From Microcyclospora pomicola (taxonomy: Eukaryota > Ascomycota > Dothideomycetes > Capnodiales): a stretch of DNA of 64,000 bases. The stretch is from positions 186,001 to 250,000 of the forward strand of contig NHNY01000034.1 in assembly GCA_002786065.1 (NCBI GenBank). The letters run 5' to 3'. Under the pieces are notes generated by a model. It searched no databases. It had not been told where the DNA came from and was given only the letters and a program-made list of their open reading frames with translations. The position numbers and the translations under genes are program-made. Shown here one piece after another: positions 10,802 to 21,093 of the stretch; within the stretch, counting starts at the first letter, position 1, and each line of letters begins with the position of its first letter.

Positions 10802-12367
10802 TCATCGAAAGAAGCCAGCCTTTCCAAGACTCTTTACCACCTGCAACACTAAGCGGTCATTTTCTTCTTGTTCTTGTTCCGCTAAGCGCTGGAAGATACC
10901 TTTTCTGTTGCTGGTGGAACCTAGCGGGATCGACCTGGCTGCAATTCGTGGCGGGGCGGCATTTCGTTGCACATGCGCACCCTGTTCATGGCGGAATCTG
11001 CAACCATCTCCATCACGACATATTCCACTTGCTGTGAAATACCTGCACAAAGGTCTGGAATTCGCTGACACCATCTCCGAACGCTTTGAGCTCGCCTCTT
11101 CGGGGGGACCATCGTCGTCAGAGTCTGAGCTGACAACAGAAGACACGGACAAGTCATCCGATACTTCCCCTGTAGCATCTTGAATGTTTTGTACGGTCGA
11201 AGAGTCGCCCTTCACAGTCGGAGGCTGTGACAGCTCTTCTGCCAATCGATCATCTTCAGCAGCTTGTTTCGCATTGTGGTCATCAAGCCTCGCCTGTGAA
11301 ATGGTCACTCTTTTGCGCATCGACTCCAATTTTTCTGTTTGCTCTAGCATATGCCGGCGTAGATACTGTACTTCTGTTTCAGGCGCTGCTAAAGTCGGGG
11401 CGTTCGATGTCGGCTCAGCACGAGCATTGGCAGTTTCTTGACGCCTGGTTTTGCGTTCGTTCATCCCTGCCATCGGATCATTCAAGACAGCGGTGGCAGC
11501 CGACAATAGACGTCTTCTCTCTGCGCCAATCACGCGTTTCTCGGCGTCTTTCGCCTCCATCCTTGCTCGCGTGGGCCAATTCCTCCTTCTTTCGTCCTGC
11601 CATGCAGCAAGGTCTGCAGCAGTGTTCAGAACCATGACGGTGCCATTATGCTCAAAAGTGAGCTTGTCTCCGAGTTCCGCAAAGAGGGCTTCCTCATCAA
11701 GCTCCCTGTCCTCATCGGAGGCGTCAGACAACTCATCAGCAATGTCTCTCTCCACTGGGACGAGTCCAAAAGCATGTCCAGGCGGTGCTCTTTGGGCTGC
11801 AGAGAGGTAGAGACCGTTATCCCTGGTGGACAGCGGCTGAGCACTACTACCATATGACGGAATGAGAGGGGCCACAGGTGGACTCGGCTGGACACGATCT
11901 TGCGGCGGTCCACGAAGGACCTCAAGCTTCCTTTTGTGCCCAGCTACTGTCCGAGCAGGAGAGTCCGCGAAACGGTGTGCTTGATGTACGTTGTCATAAC
12001 GCTGACTTTGCTCCTTACCTCCCGGGTTGAAGTTCCCATGCTGAGGATGAAAGTTTGGATTCACGTATGCTCCTGGGGGAAGACTTGATGGACTCTCCTG
12101 CAACCGATTCATTGATGGAGGATTGCGCGATGGAATTTTTGGTACATGCTGTCCTTGACCAGACGGTCGAGAGCCATGACTAGTGCTGTCTCCACGGTAC
12201 AGTCCACGACCTCTAGCTCCCCCGTCATGGCCACGACTGTTGCCTCTACCTCGACCTCGTTGTCCACCACGTTGAGCATAATCTGAAGTGGTGTTGTCCT
12301 GTTCCCATGATGCTGTGGCCCTTGGAGGTGGCGGTGGCGGAGGCGGGAAGGAAAATCCGCCGCTCAT
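10802..12367 (-). CDS. CCCH zinc-finger protein with RGG-rich N-terminus
   Basis: One uninterrupted frame of 521 aa. It opens with a proline run (FPPPPPPPPR) and an Arg/Gly-rich stretch with several RGG/RGR repeats (about residues 30-70), typical of RNA-binding tails. The middle is polar and probably disordered, with acidic patches and a heptad-like segment around residues 335-385. Near the C-terminus is one zinc finger, CRYFTASGICRDGDGCRFRH, spacing C-x8-C-x5-C-x3-H, the standard RNA-binding CCCH type. The last residues form a helix-like segment ending KSLGKAGFFR; I have an impression of similarity to the end of fungal NUFIP-related proteins but cannot support it. Likely an RNA-binding protein, precise role unknown. 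Divergent from the alpha-galactosidase gene. Confidence 0.85.
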   Translation of the reverse strand: MSGGFSFPPPPPPPPRATASWEQDNTTSDYAQRGGQRGRGRGNSRGHDGGARGRGLYRGDSTSHGSRPSGQGQHVPKIPSRNPPSMNRLQESPSSLPPGAYVNPNFHPQHGNFNPGGKEQSQRYDNVHQAHRFADSPARTVAGHKRKLEVLRGPPQDRVQPSPPVAPLIPSYGSSAQPLSTRDNGLYLSAAQRAPPGHAFGLVPVERDIADELSDASDEDRELDEEALFAELGDKLTFEHNGTVMVLNTAADLAAWQDERRRNWPTRARMEAKDAEKRVIGAERRRLLSAATAVLNDPMAGMNERKTRRQETANARAEPTSNAPTLAAPETEVQYLRRHMLEQTEKLESMRKRVTISQARLDDHNAKQAAEDDRLAEELSQPPTVKGDSSTVQNIQDATGEVSDDLSVSSVVSSDSDDDGPPEEASSKRSEMVSANSRPLCRYFTASGICRDGDGCRFRHEQGAHVQRNAAPPRIAARSIPLGSTSNRKGIFQRLAEQEQEENDRLVLQVVKSLGKAGFFR

Positions 12368-13041
12368 GTTGACATCTCTGACAGCGCCTCAGTCAGCGCT
12401 CTGCTAGTCGAAAGTCTCGCCTTCTGATGGGCTCAATCGCTACGGTATAATAGTCTCGCGATGCTGCGCTACAAGCGTGCAATGTGAAGTGGATCGTTTT
12501 TTCTACCTGAGGCATCAATATCAGATGACTAATGAGGACTTCGACTTCCTCATATCAAGTCTCATGTCGTTTTATTCTTTGCCTCTGCTTTCCACAATCG
12601 ATCTATTGGCACGGTAGCAATCCAATCGTGACATTGACCTTGAGCATGTCCGACGCCACAGAGTGGACGGAGTTGTGCCTCTGCGTGTTGCCGTGAGCCG
12701 TCGCACTCCAGATGTCGTCTTGGCACAAGGGTCGGGAAGAGTGACGCCGTCTGATACCGATCCGACGAGGCTCCATCGAGCATCCAGCAATGACAATCAC
12801 CCCCCGATTCGTATATGGCCGAAGCCAAGCCGTGCTCTAACAGATGTCGTCGCTGCATCTGTCGGCTGGGGTTTGCACTGTACCTCGTACCCGCTCTTCT
12901 CCTCCTCCACATCCCGCATTGACTTCCCCGCAATATCGTGACATGGAGATCGACCGGGATGTCTGGAGAATGGATACATAAAGAAGTGCGTGCCAGCACT
13001 CAACATGCTGGCCAGCAAAGACGATATCTCGGCGGGGCACT
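12368..13041. promoter_or_regulatory. Divergent intergenic region, CCCH gene / alpha-galactosidase
   Basis: 674 bp between two divergent start codons, so it should hold both promoters. I cannot point to a specific site. Confidence 0.45.
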
Positions 13042-15316
13042 ATGGATATGATCATGGGAGTCAGCTCGCTGCTCCTGCTCGCCACGGCCGTAGCAGGAAA
13101 CGGTATGCCTCCAACAAACCGTTGCGATGATGTTGTCAATGCTAATTATGTTTCCAGCAATCACGGCCGATGGTACCAATTTCACATTGACTGGTGACAA
13201 CATGTCTTATCTGTTCCACGTGGATCAGTCCTCTGGCGATCTGTTTTCAGATCATTTCGGAGGTCCTGCCACAGACTTCACGCCCCCTGCGTACATCTAC
13301 CAGGGTGGATGGAGTGATGGTTTGACCAACGATCGCCGAGAATTCCCTGATATTGGTCGTAGCGATTATCGTTTACCGGCCATCCACATCCTGCACGCCA
13401 CGGGTGACACTGTATCGGCATTCTCCTACCAGTCTCATCAGATCATCGACGGAAAGCCGGGCCTCCCTGGCTTGCCAGCTACGTATGGCAGTGACGAAGA
13501 TGTTTCGACTCTACTTGTCAATCTGTATGACAACTACTCTGACGTCTCAGCCGTGTTGTCCTACTCGATCTTTCCGAAATACAATGCCATAGCCAGAAGC
13601 TTCCAAATCACCAACAACGGCACTGCTGAGCTCACGATCGAGCGAGCAGCCAGTTTCAGCGCCGACTTACCAAATTTGGACCTGGACATGATCGAGCTGC
13701 AGGGTGATTGGGCTGATGAAGCGAACCGCGTGAAGAGGAAGATCGACTTTGGCGAGACTTCGTTCCGCAGCACCGAGGGCTACTCATCCCACGTCCATAA
13801 TCCGTTCTTTGCTCTGGTCACGCCAACGACAACAGAAGCTACTGGGGAAGCCTGGGGATTCAATCTTGTTTTCACTGGCAGTTTCGCGGCGACTGCCGAA
13901 CGATTCTCTCACGGCTTCATCCGTGTACTCCTTGGACTAAATCCGCTACATAGCAGTATACCAGTGCAACCTGGCGAGACCTTCACCTCCCCCGAAGCTG
14001 TGGCAATTTACTCATCCGAGGGTCTTGGTGGGATGTCACGATCTTTTCACGATCTGTACCGCAACCATCTTTCACGTTCGAAGCACACTCTCGAAACACG
14101 ACCAATTCTACTGAACTCCTGGGAAGGTCTGGGCTTCGACATCAACGAGACTGCACTCGTCAAACTTGCAGGAGAGTCCGACGGTCTGGGGATTCAGCTC
14201 TTTGTCAACGATGATGGCTGGTTCGGTGTTGAGTATCCGCGTGATAATGATACCTTGGGCCTCGGTGACTGGACACCGAATCCCGCCAAGTTCCCGGACG
14301 GTCTTGGGCCTTATGTGCAGGAGGTCAACGATTACAAAGTCACATCGAGCAACGGTTCGCAGCCGCTGAAGTTTGGCATTTGGGTTGAACCCGAGATGGT
14401 CAATCCCAATTCGACTCTTTACCATGAGCACCCCGATTGGGTCATGCATGCCGGTAATCACGTTCGTACATTGACCCGTAATCAGCTGGTACTCAACGTG
14501 GGCCTGCCTGAGGTGCAAGAATTCATCATCAGTGCTGTCTCAGACGTCATCAATTCGGCCAATATCTCATACATCAAATGGGACAATAACAGAGGCATCC
14601 ACGAGATGCCAAATCCTGCTGCCGATTACAAGTACATGCTTGGCTTGTATAGAGTGATTGATAATCTGACTACCACCTACCCAGATATCCTCTGGGAAGG
14701 ATGTGCATCTGGTGGAGGCAGATTTGACGCCGGCCTACTACATTACTGGCCGCAGCACTGGACATCAGATGACACCGACGCTGCAAAGCGCCTCAAAATC
14801 CAGATGGGCACGTCTCTTGCCTACCCGCCTTCGGCTATGGGATGTCACGTCTCCGCAGTCCCGAACGGCATCACGAACCGCAACATTTCGATCGACTATC
14901 GCGCTCACGTAGCTATGATGTGTGGTAGCTTCGGATTCGAGCTCAACCCGAGTGCCCTCAGCGCTGAAGAGACCGCCGCCATTCCCTCGATCATGACGAC
15001 CGCCGCGAAGGTGAACCCAATCGTCATCTCTGGCGCATTCTACCGACTTGTACTACCCGATGACTCGAACTGGCCGGCGGCACAGTTCATCTCTGAGGAT
15101 TGCAACACGGCAATCGTCTTTGCATACCAGCAACAGGCTGTCGTGAAGCCAGCAGCACCGCCGTTGCGCTTGCAAGGTCTGGACGCGAAAGCGAAGTATT
15201 GGAACAGCGCCGACAACGCTACCTATACTGGTGCTACCTATATGAACGCAGGGCTGAACCTCGTCTTCGAGACGGCGGATTACCAGAGTCAATTGATCTG
15301 GTTGTACAAGCAATAA
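13042..15316 (+). CDS. aglC: Secreted alpha-galactosidase, GH36 (AglC type)
   Basis: Exons 13042-13102 and 13158-15316 give 739 aa. The small first exon supplies a secretion signal (MGVSSLLLLATAVAG, cleavage probably around residue 20); the 55-bp intron has GTATGC, branch GCTAAT and CAG. The enzyme releases terminal alpha-1,6-galactose from raffinose-type sugars and galactomannan. GH36 features are clear: an N-terminal beta-sandwich with several Asn-x-Ser/Thr sites, then the barrel with FVNDDGWF, GIWVEPEMVNP, YIKWDNNR (nucleophile Asp496), the conserved WEGCASGGGRFD loop, and HWTSDDTDA (acid/base Asp558). Length matches fungal AglC-type enzymes (about 750 aa). All active-site motifs are present, so it should be active. 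The GT-like gene downstream is convergent with it. Confidence 0.95.
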
Positions 15317-15571
15317 TATACAAGGATAGTGCAGAATGTTTTGAATATATCCGTACAGACGATGAGCTTCAATCATCATGATCTTTCACAAGGGCTCGAG
15401 TGGTAGAATGATAATGACCATGACGCAGTGCTGCAGTCACTCGCGACAAGGACCAGGTAAAGTTGGTGTGACAGCAGATTGGAAACATAAGAATGAGATT
15501 GATGCGAGCCAGCTCGGAGACAAGCTAATTATGAACAGTGAAAAACGCCCAAAGAAAATAAAATCTCTCGC

Positions 15572-17244
15572 TCAGCCATGGCCTACCAGCTGCTCCTCCT
15601 CCAAGCCGTCCCGGAACAGCTCTTCCTGATACATCCGACATGTATCGTCGAAGTTGATCCACATGCCATCCCTCCGGCGCACGCCCGCCAAGCCGTTCCG
15701 CGCGCCGCCTTTCTTTGCCTCGTAGGGCCACCACTCTCGCTGGCTCGAGGCATCGTATCCGCTGATGGCGAGCGGACCAGGCGGCACGCCCATGTACGCG
15801 GTCAAGAGTGCGCGCGCCCGCTTGTGGAACCAGATCAGTGGCCACCAGGTCTCGCGCAGGGACTTCCGGCCACCGATGTGGGCGTTGTGGTGGATGACGG
15901 CGGGAACGACGCCAGTCCAGACGTCGGTGAAAAGGGAGACGTCTTGCCAATTCTCTGCCTGGGCGGCGTCGTCGTCGGTGAGCATGGAGAACGGAGGATC
16001 GGAGAGAGCGACGTCCTTGGACAGCACGTTCGATCGCTGGTGTTGGCCGTCAATGTTGAGGTTTCGCTGCGCCTCGAGCAGCTGATTGTGGTTGTTGAAG
16101 GCCAGCCATGCGGTGTCGTTTTCCTTGAAGACGGTGTTGAGCACAATCTCGCTTTCGTAGTCGACGCCGATGCCGAACTCGAAGTTCTTGTCGCGATGGT
16201 TGGCGGCTTTGGCTTCCACGTTCTTTAGATGCATGGGGTTGAAATGGGGTCTTTCGTTCTTGATATCCAGGGTGGTGTTCTCGCTCGGTGCGTCCCTCCT
16301 ACGCACCACTTCTCTCCACAGCTCTTGATCACCGAAGATATGGCTGAAGATGTACTGATCGCTGCCGAAGTTGCTTTCGTACTTCGCCTGCTGGAAGGCC
16401 TGGCTGAAGAGCTTACGCATGGCACGGACTGAGCCGATTCCGACGCCTGAATTGAAGAAGCGAGGGCGGTAGTTGATGTAAGGAGTGCTTGGCTCAGGAT
16501 GGCGCTCGTCAGTATGTGGGCCAAAGATGTCGACCGGTAGAGTGGAATTGGGCACAGCATAGCATGCTGGGTCTTTGGCGCTCCACGGCCAGCAGCGTTT
16601 CTGGCAGCCAAAGACGATCTCTTGCCGGATTCCATTCGTCTTGGCTGCATGGCCAAGCTCGCCTTGGATCCGTCGATCTGCTCGTCGATTGATTTCGAAG
16701 TATCGGTCGATCAACACCTGAGGCCGGAGCTGCATCCAGATGTCGTATCCGTCCACCATGAGCACGAGATCTTCGTCGTATGTCGAGTTCAGATGAGACA
16801 GGTACTCGTTCACGCCGTAGATCTTGGCAAGGTGGGAGCCGCCATCAACCATTCCGTGCATGTGGTACGTTGTGTTCCAGTTCACAATCACAGGACTTGG
16901 GTAACCCAGGATTGCCGCGCTCAGCAGGACTTTGCATAAGTTCACATCCGGATGTGATGCTGGGATGAGTAGATGCAGATTCGAGGTCGGCAGGGAAGGG
17001 GTGCTTGGGCCGGAGCTGAACAATGGTATCGTCGGGGTCGCCTAGGGATAGTGAGCAGGTCGAACCTGGGCCATCAGAGAAAGCAGCAGCTTACCGCAAA
17101 GAAGTACATATAAGACATCAAGCTACCCATGAGCACAGCCAGAACCATGACTATCCTGCCTCGCGGGGCGAGCAGTGCTCGGAAGCCTGAAGGTGGTGGC
17201 CTCGCACCATTGCCACCGATCAAGCTGTATTCCAGGTAGGCCAT
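15572..17244 (-). CDS. Type II membrane, glycosyltransferase-like protein (PLOD-GT-like fold suspected)
   Basis: Exons 17244-17095 and 17041-15572 give 539 aa. The first exon carries MAYLEYSLIGG, a short basic tail and a membrane anchor (IVMVLAVLMGSLMSYMYFFA), consistent with a type II Golgi/ER protein. The lumenal part begins LHLLIPASHPDVNLCKVL, has YDEDLVLMVDGYDIWM (a D-x-x-D cluster like the metal site of glycosyltransferases), FFNSGVGIGSVRAM and GSDQYIFSHIFGDQ. This order (sugar-nucleotide loop, acidic metal motif, FNSG, DQ) is what the glycosyltransferase domain of lysyl-hydroxylase-like and related fungal enzymes shows. Substrate unknown. The 53-bp intron (GTAAGC...CTAG) is required to join anchor and catalytic part. 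The class is inference from motifs. Confidence 0.78.
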
Positions 17245-18502
17245 GATGGTGAGGTTGCAGATGGACCCCGGCCACTGCGCGAGGGATGAGTGATGCCCGC
17301 ATCCTCGCACGAACTACAGTGCCATATACTTATGTTCTTCAAAGCAACCGAGACTAGTATGCAACCCTTTATTACGCGTCTGGGTGCGGGTACTGTGGAA
17401 ATTGGCGGAAGTCTGAGACCATGTTGATGTCACGCTGAAGGTCCGGTAGCCGTAGAATCGTGCCCACCATAGCCAATGATGCGCCACTCGCCGCGCAGAA
17501 AGTCCTAGTGGGTGCGCTTCTTATGATATAGGCCGCGGACGATATATATACCACGCACGGATCTTCCGGAAAGGGTCCTTTCCAACCACGGCGACGCCCA
17601 CTTCCGAAAGGGGCAATCCTGTCGAATAAGAACATCATTATTGAAATGCTTCCACGTTTGCAAAGTTAGAAGGATGTCATATACTCTGTCGGTTGCGCAG
17701 GGGCAGGGCGTGATAATGCCGTCCAATTTTCTTAATATCCCTTCCCGATGGCAAGACGTGCCCTCCTCATTTGGAAAGGCTTGATGGAGCGACTGGATGC
17801 CACGAGAGTGTGCACAACCCGATGTTTCCCGTCATAGAGAAAAGTGACGAAAGAGCATTCGTGAGTGGAAAGTATCATCCTTGTCATGAAGAATGTGTAC
17901 TACGTTGAGTCTTCATGGTGAGTGTGTGGTGTGCAAGGTCACCACGTTCATTCTTCAAAGTGTACTGCTATAAGTGTGTGCGAGATTCGATTTTTCTCAA
18001 GACTGGCAGATGCTTCTTTCTGGGTTGAGCCTTGTCAGACGCCATCGCACAGCATTGCAGCAGGAATGCAGACATATTCTAGTCGAAAGAACCTAAACGC
18101 TGTTGTATGCCAAGGATGTGGCCAATTGATTGAAATGGATCCCTTCGACAATAATGCAGACGGCGATCCGGCTGAATGATGACACGTGAAGTCCGATGCT
18201 GTCTGCTGACTCAGCCGTCGCTGGCGGCTTGGACCGCGTTGTTTTGATGTTGATCATCAATTCCAGTCGAGACATACATCAGCGAACCATACTTACAAAC
18301 ACACCAAGCGATCGATCGCACTGCAAACCGACTTTCCGCCAGTATATTCGACTGCAGAGCTGCCTGAATCAAGTACAACGACAACGACACAACCCCGTGC
18401 GCGAAGCACTGGTTGACCGTCCACCAGATCTTCAAGTAACAAAGACAGCCAAACGAAACCGTCCATCCGTCAGAAGTGACATAAAAACGGCAGAGCGCTG
18501 CA
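17245..18502. promoter_or_regulatory. Divergent intergenic region, GT-like gene / nbl1
   Basis: About 1.26 kb between divergent start codons; no gene supported. Contains a single CACGTG at about 18183. Otherwise nothing recognised. Confidence 0.4.
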
Positions 18503-19446
18503 ATGGCGATTACTGTAGGTCAGAAGCAGGCTCTGATCGACAACCTTCAGCTCGAAAGTAAGCTCTTTCACTTCACAATCGGAAGGCATAACAAATGGCT
18601 GACGCGTCGCAGTAACTGAACGTGCGCGTAAGCTACGAGCGCAATATGCACTGCAGGCCCAACAGCTTCGTATGAGGCTTGAGATACGCGTCAACCGGAT
18701 TCCTCCAGCCATGAGGAAACGGAATATCCAGGATCTGTTGGATGAACAAACCTCGAAAGCAAAGCCTGTGCCACCACCTCCCATGCCTGTACAGTCCAGA
18801 GAACCGGCTCAAATGGTCGAACCTCAACAACAAAAGATATCAAAGAGAAAAAGGTAGGGTTGATGCAACAGACAATCACAAGGAACTTCTGCTTTTGCTG
18901 ACATGCACAAGTGACCAGATGTCAAGCGACGATGGCAACGACAAAGAGAACCGGCCAGAACCTAACCAAGACGACCTACCCGTCCCGAAGAAGCGCACGA
19001 AGACGGCTGCGAAGACCACAGCAAACACTAAAGCAACTCGGACAGTCTCGCGCAAAGTCACTGCACCTTCGAACGTTCTCTCTCCTCGATCAAACAACTC
19101 ACGCACTCTCATACGCTCACCTTTCAAGACGGAAATGGTCAGACCCATAAGTCCAATCAAGCCATCATCAACTCTTGGCCCCGCAAAGTCGCGTGCCCCA
19201 AGTCGACAGACTGTGAAGCGGGGAGCTGCTGCTGTGCAGGCACATAGCGAGGGAAGAGACAGCGAGGCGAGCAACACAAGCGCGGGCACCACGATCATCA
19301 CCAAACCAGTCGGCAAGAAAGTACCGGTGACGAAGAAGGCGGCGAGTACCAAACCCGCCCCAACGGCCAAAGCGAAGCCAGTGGCCAAGAAGGCACCGGC
19401 CTCCACTGCCGCAAGTGTGCAAAGAGTCTTGAGGAAGAGGACCTGA
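18503..19446 (+). CDS. nbl1: Borealin-like chromosomal passenger complex subunit (Nbl1)
   Basis: Exons 18503-18557, 18613-18853 and 18912-19446 give 276 aa. The N-terminal helix QKQALIDNLQLEITERARKL and then RMRLEIRVNRIPPAMRKRNIQDLL is the Nbl1/Borealin N-terminal domain, which forms a three-helix bundle with Survivin (Bir1) and INCENP (Sli15/Pic1) and brings Aurora B to centromeres and the spindle midzone. The C-terminal half is basic and low-complexity with KENRPEP, SPFK and SPIKP Ser/Thr-Pro sites, plausible Cdk or Aurora targets, and a Lys/Ala-rich tail. Intron 1 (55 bp, GTAAGC, branch GCTGAC) sits inside the conserved helix, which confirms it. For intron 2 I chose acceptor AAG at 18911 because only that keeps the SSDDGND frame; the nearby CAG would shift it. 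Exon 3 start is therefore less certain. Confidence 0.86.
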
Positions 19447-19941
19447 GGCAAAGGGTGAATGGTGACGCGAACATGATTATCACGAATGATACGGCCTTTC
19501 AGAAAGTTTCGCCGACCGCGGAGTCGTGAGCTCCAGCTTCTTTGTGTGCCCGTGGCATGCCAATTTCCTGACAGCAGCACCCATCGAGACTCAAAGTAAG
19601 GATGGCGTAGATCTTGCGCACTTGCGTAAACTCCAGTTTCTTCAGCAAGAATTCACAACCCGCGCTGCGAACGTTAGGTGCATAAATGCTCCGCAGCCGT
19701 TGCTGTATGAAGCCCCGACATACATTTCAGCACGTCTTAGAATATCTGGGCACTTCCACGCCCTCGATGCGGCATCATCGCCAACCTCAAGTGAACAACG
19801 GAAGCCACGGAATCAAAGCATTACGAAGATATAAGCAGCATGAGTCGAACATCGATCCAAACATTATAGCGGCAGTCCAGTATATTGAGCTTCAACCAAA
19901 AGCCCCTTCACCAGTTCCACAAAAGCCATACCACCGCCATT
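19447..19941. other. Intergenic, nbl1 3' end and ALDC promoter
   Basis: 495 bp between two plus-strand genes; nothing further recognised. Confidence 0.5.
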
Positions 19942-20646
19942 ATGGAACCCAACCACATCTACCAATACTCACTCCTCAATGCCCTGATGGATGGCGTCTG
20001 CGAATCTGGCATCTCTGCCGCCAAGCTCGCCTCGAAAGGCAACCAGGGCCTCGGCACATTCGCGCGCATGAACGGCGAACTGCTCATGCTGGATGGCAAA
20101 GTCTATCAACTTCAAGCCGAAGGCAAGGTGCGCGAAGCCGATACGTCCGACCAGATCCCGTTCGCAGTGAGCACTCACTTCGAAGCGCAAAAGACCGAAT
20201 CGGTCAAGCTCGCGAACAAAGACGATATCGACGCGGCGCTGGACGCGTTCAACGACCACGCCAAGAACCTCTTCATGACGTACCGCATCGAGGGCACGTT
20301 TGAGTACTTGAAGTGCCGCACGGTGCGCGGGCAGGAGTACCCCGGGCAGCCACTGTCGGAGCTGGGCAAGAAGCAGTCGGTCGAGGAGTATCGTGACGTG
20401 ACGGGGACGATCATCGGCTTCCGCACGCCGAAGAACTGGCAGGGTTTCGGCGTGGCGGGCGAGCACTTGCACTTTTTGCAGGGAGACCGCAAGGCCGGCG
20501 GGCATGTGCTGGAAGTGCAGGCGGCGCGCGTCGAGATGCGGATGGCGGTGGCGAGCAATGTGCACGTGGAGCTTCCGACGAGCGAGGACTTCAACAAGGC
20601 ACAGCTGGTCACGGACGATGAGGGCGTGAAGGAAGTGGAAGGTTGA
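19942..20646 (+). CDS. Alpha-acetolactate decarboxylase (ALDC, BudA/AldC family)
   Basis: Intronless, 234 aa. The enzyme turns 2-acetolactate into acetoin, a zinc-dependent step best known from bacterial butanediol fermentation and overflow of branched-chain amino-acid synthesis. The fold signature is clear: YQYSLLNALMDG near the N-terminus, the GTFARMNGELLMLDGKVYQL strand pair, IPFAVSTHFE, a central FMTYRIEGTFEYLKCRTV and the zinc-binding block GEHLHFLQGDRKAGGHVL with His175, His177 and His188. The start is the ATG at 19942; the frame is open further upstream only with non-ATG codons. Length matches bacterial ALDC (about 235-260 aa). Single exon and bacterial family suggest an old transfer into fungi, though ALDC genes are known in other ascomycetes. 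No leader peptide, so cytosolic. Confidence 0.93.
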   Translation: MEPNHIYQYSLLNALMDGVCESGISAAKLASKGNQGLGTFARMNGELLMLDGKVYQLQAEGKVREADTSDQIPFAVSTHFEAQKTESVKLANKDDIDAALDAFNDHAKNLFMTYRIEGTFEYLKCRTVRGQEYPGQPLSELGKKQSVEEYRDVTGTIIGFRTPKNWQGFGVAGEHLHFLQGDRKAGGHVLEVQAARVEMRMAVASNVHVELPTSEDFNKAQLVTDDEGVKEVEG

Positions 20647-21093
20647 ACGGGGTTGGGATTCCCATAAAGACAGACAGGACCGTGCTAAGTTGTACACTGT
20701 CTGCGAGACCGTGTTCACTTCTTCGTGTACGAATGCTCGTACGGCGACCATCGCAAACATGGATTCATAGTATAGGAATACGAACTTTCAATCAAACCCC
20801 CGCTATCGCTTCACCCGCCAAACAGGATGGATAACTTGATTGACGCGTATCATGCTTTACTTCCGCTCCTCGATGAAACCACGATCGCCCCTGTCGGGAC
20901 CGAGAACGTTTGTGGCGGGAGTCGACAAAGTCTCCGACAATGACTTGGTCATGCTACCGACGTCGTCACGTGTTGGTGTTGGTCGCTAGACGGTATAGGA
21001 GTAGTCGACATATAAGGGTGTGCTTGAAAGGAATTCGTTCGGTGTGGATGAACGAGATCATCAAGCGGGCGACGATGAGGACGGAGCGCCATT
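20647..21093. other. Intergenic between convergent ALDC and TAF1
   Basis: 447 bp of 3' flanks; nothing else seen. Confidence 0.5.

Noticed and set aside
15398-15460. tRNA-like D-arm (CTCGAGTGGTAGAATG)
   Set aside because: No matching acceptor stem, anticodon arm or T-arm downstream. A similar phrase at 21381 also fails.
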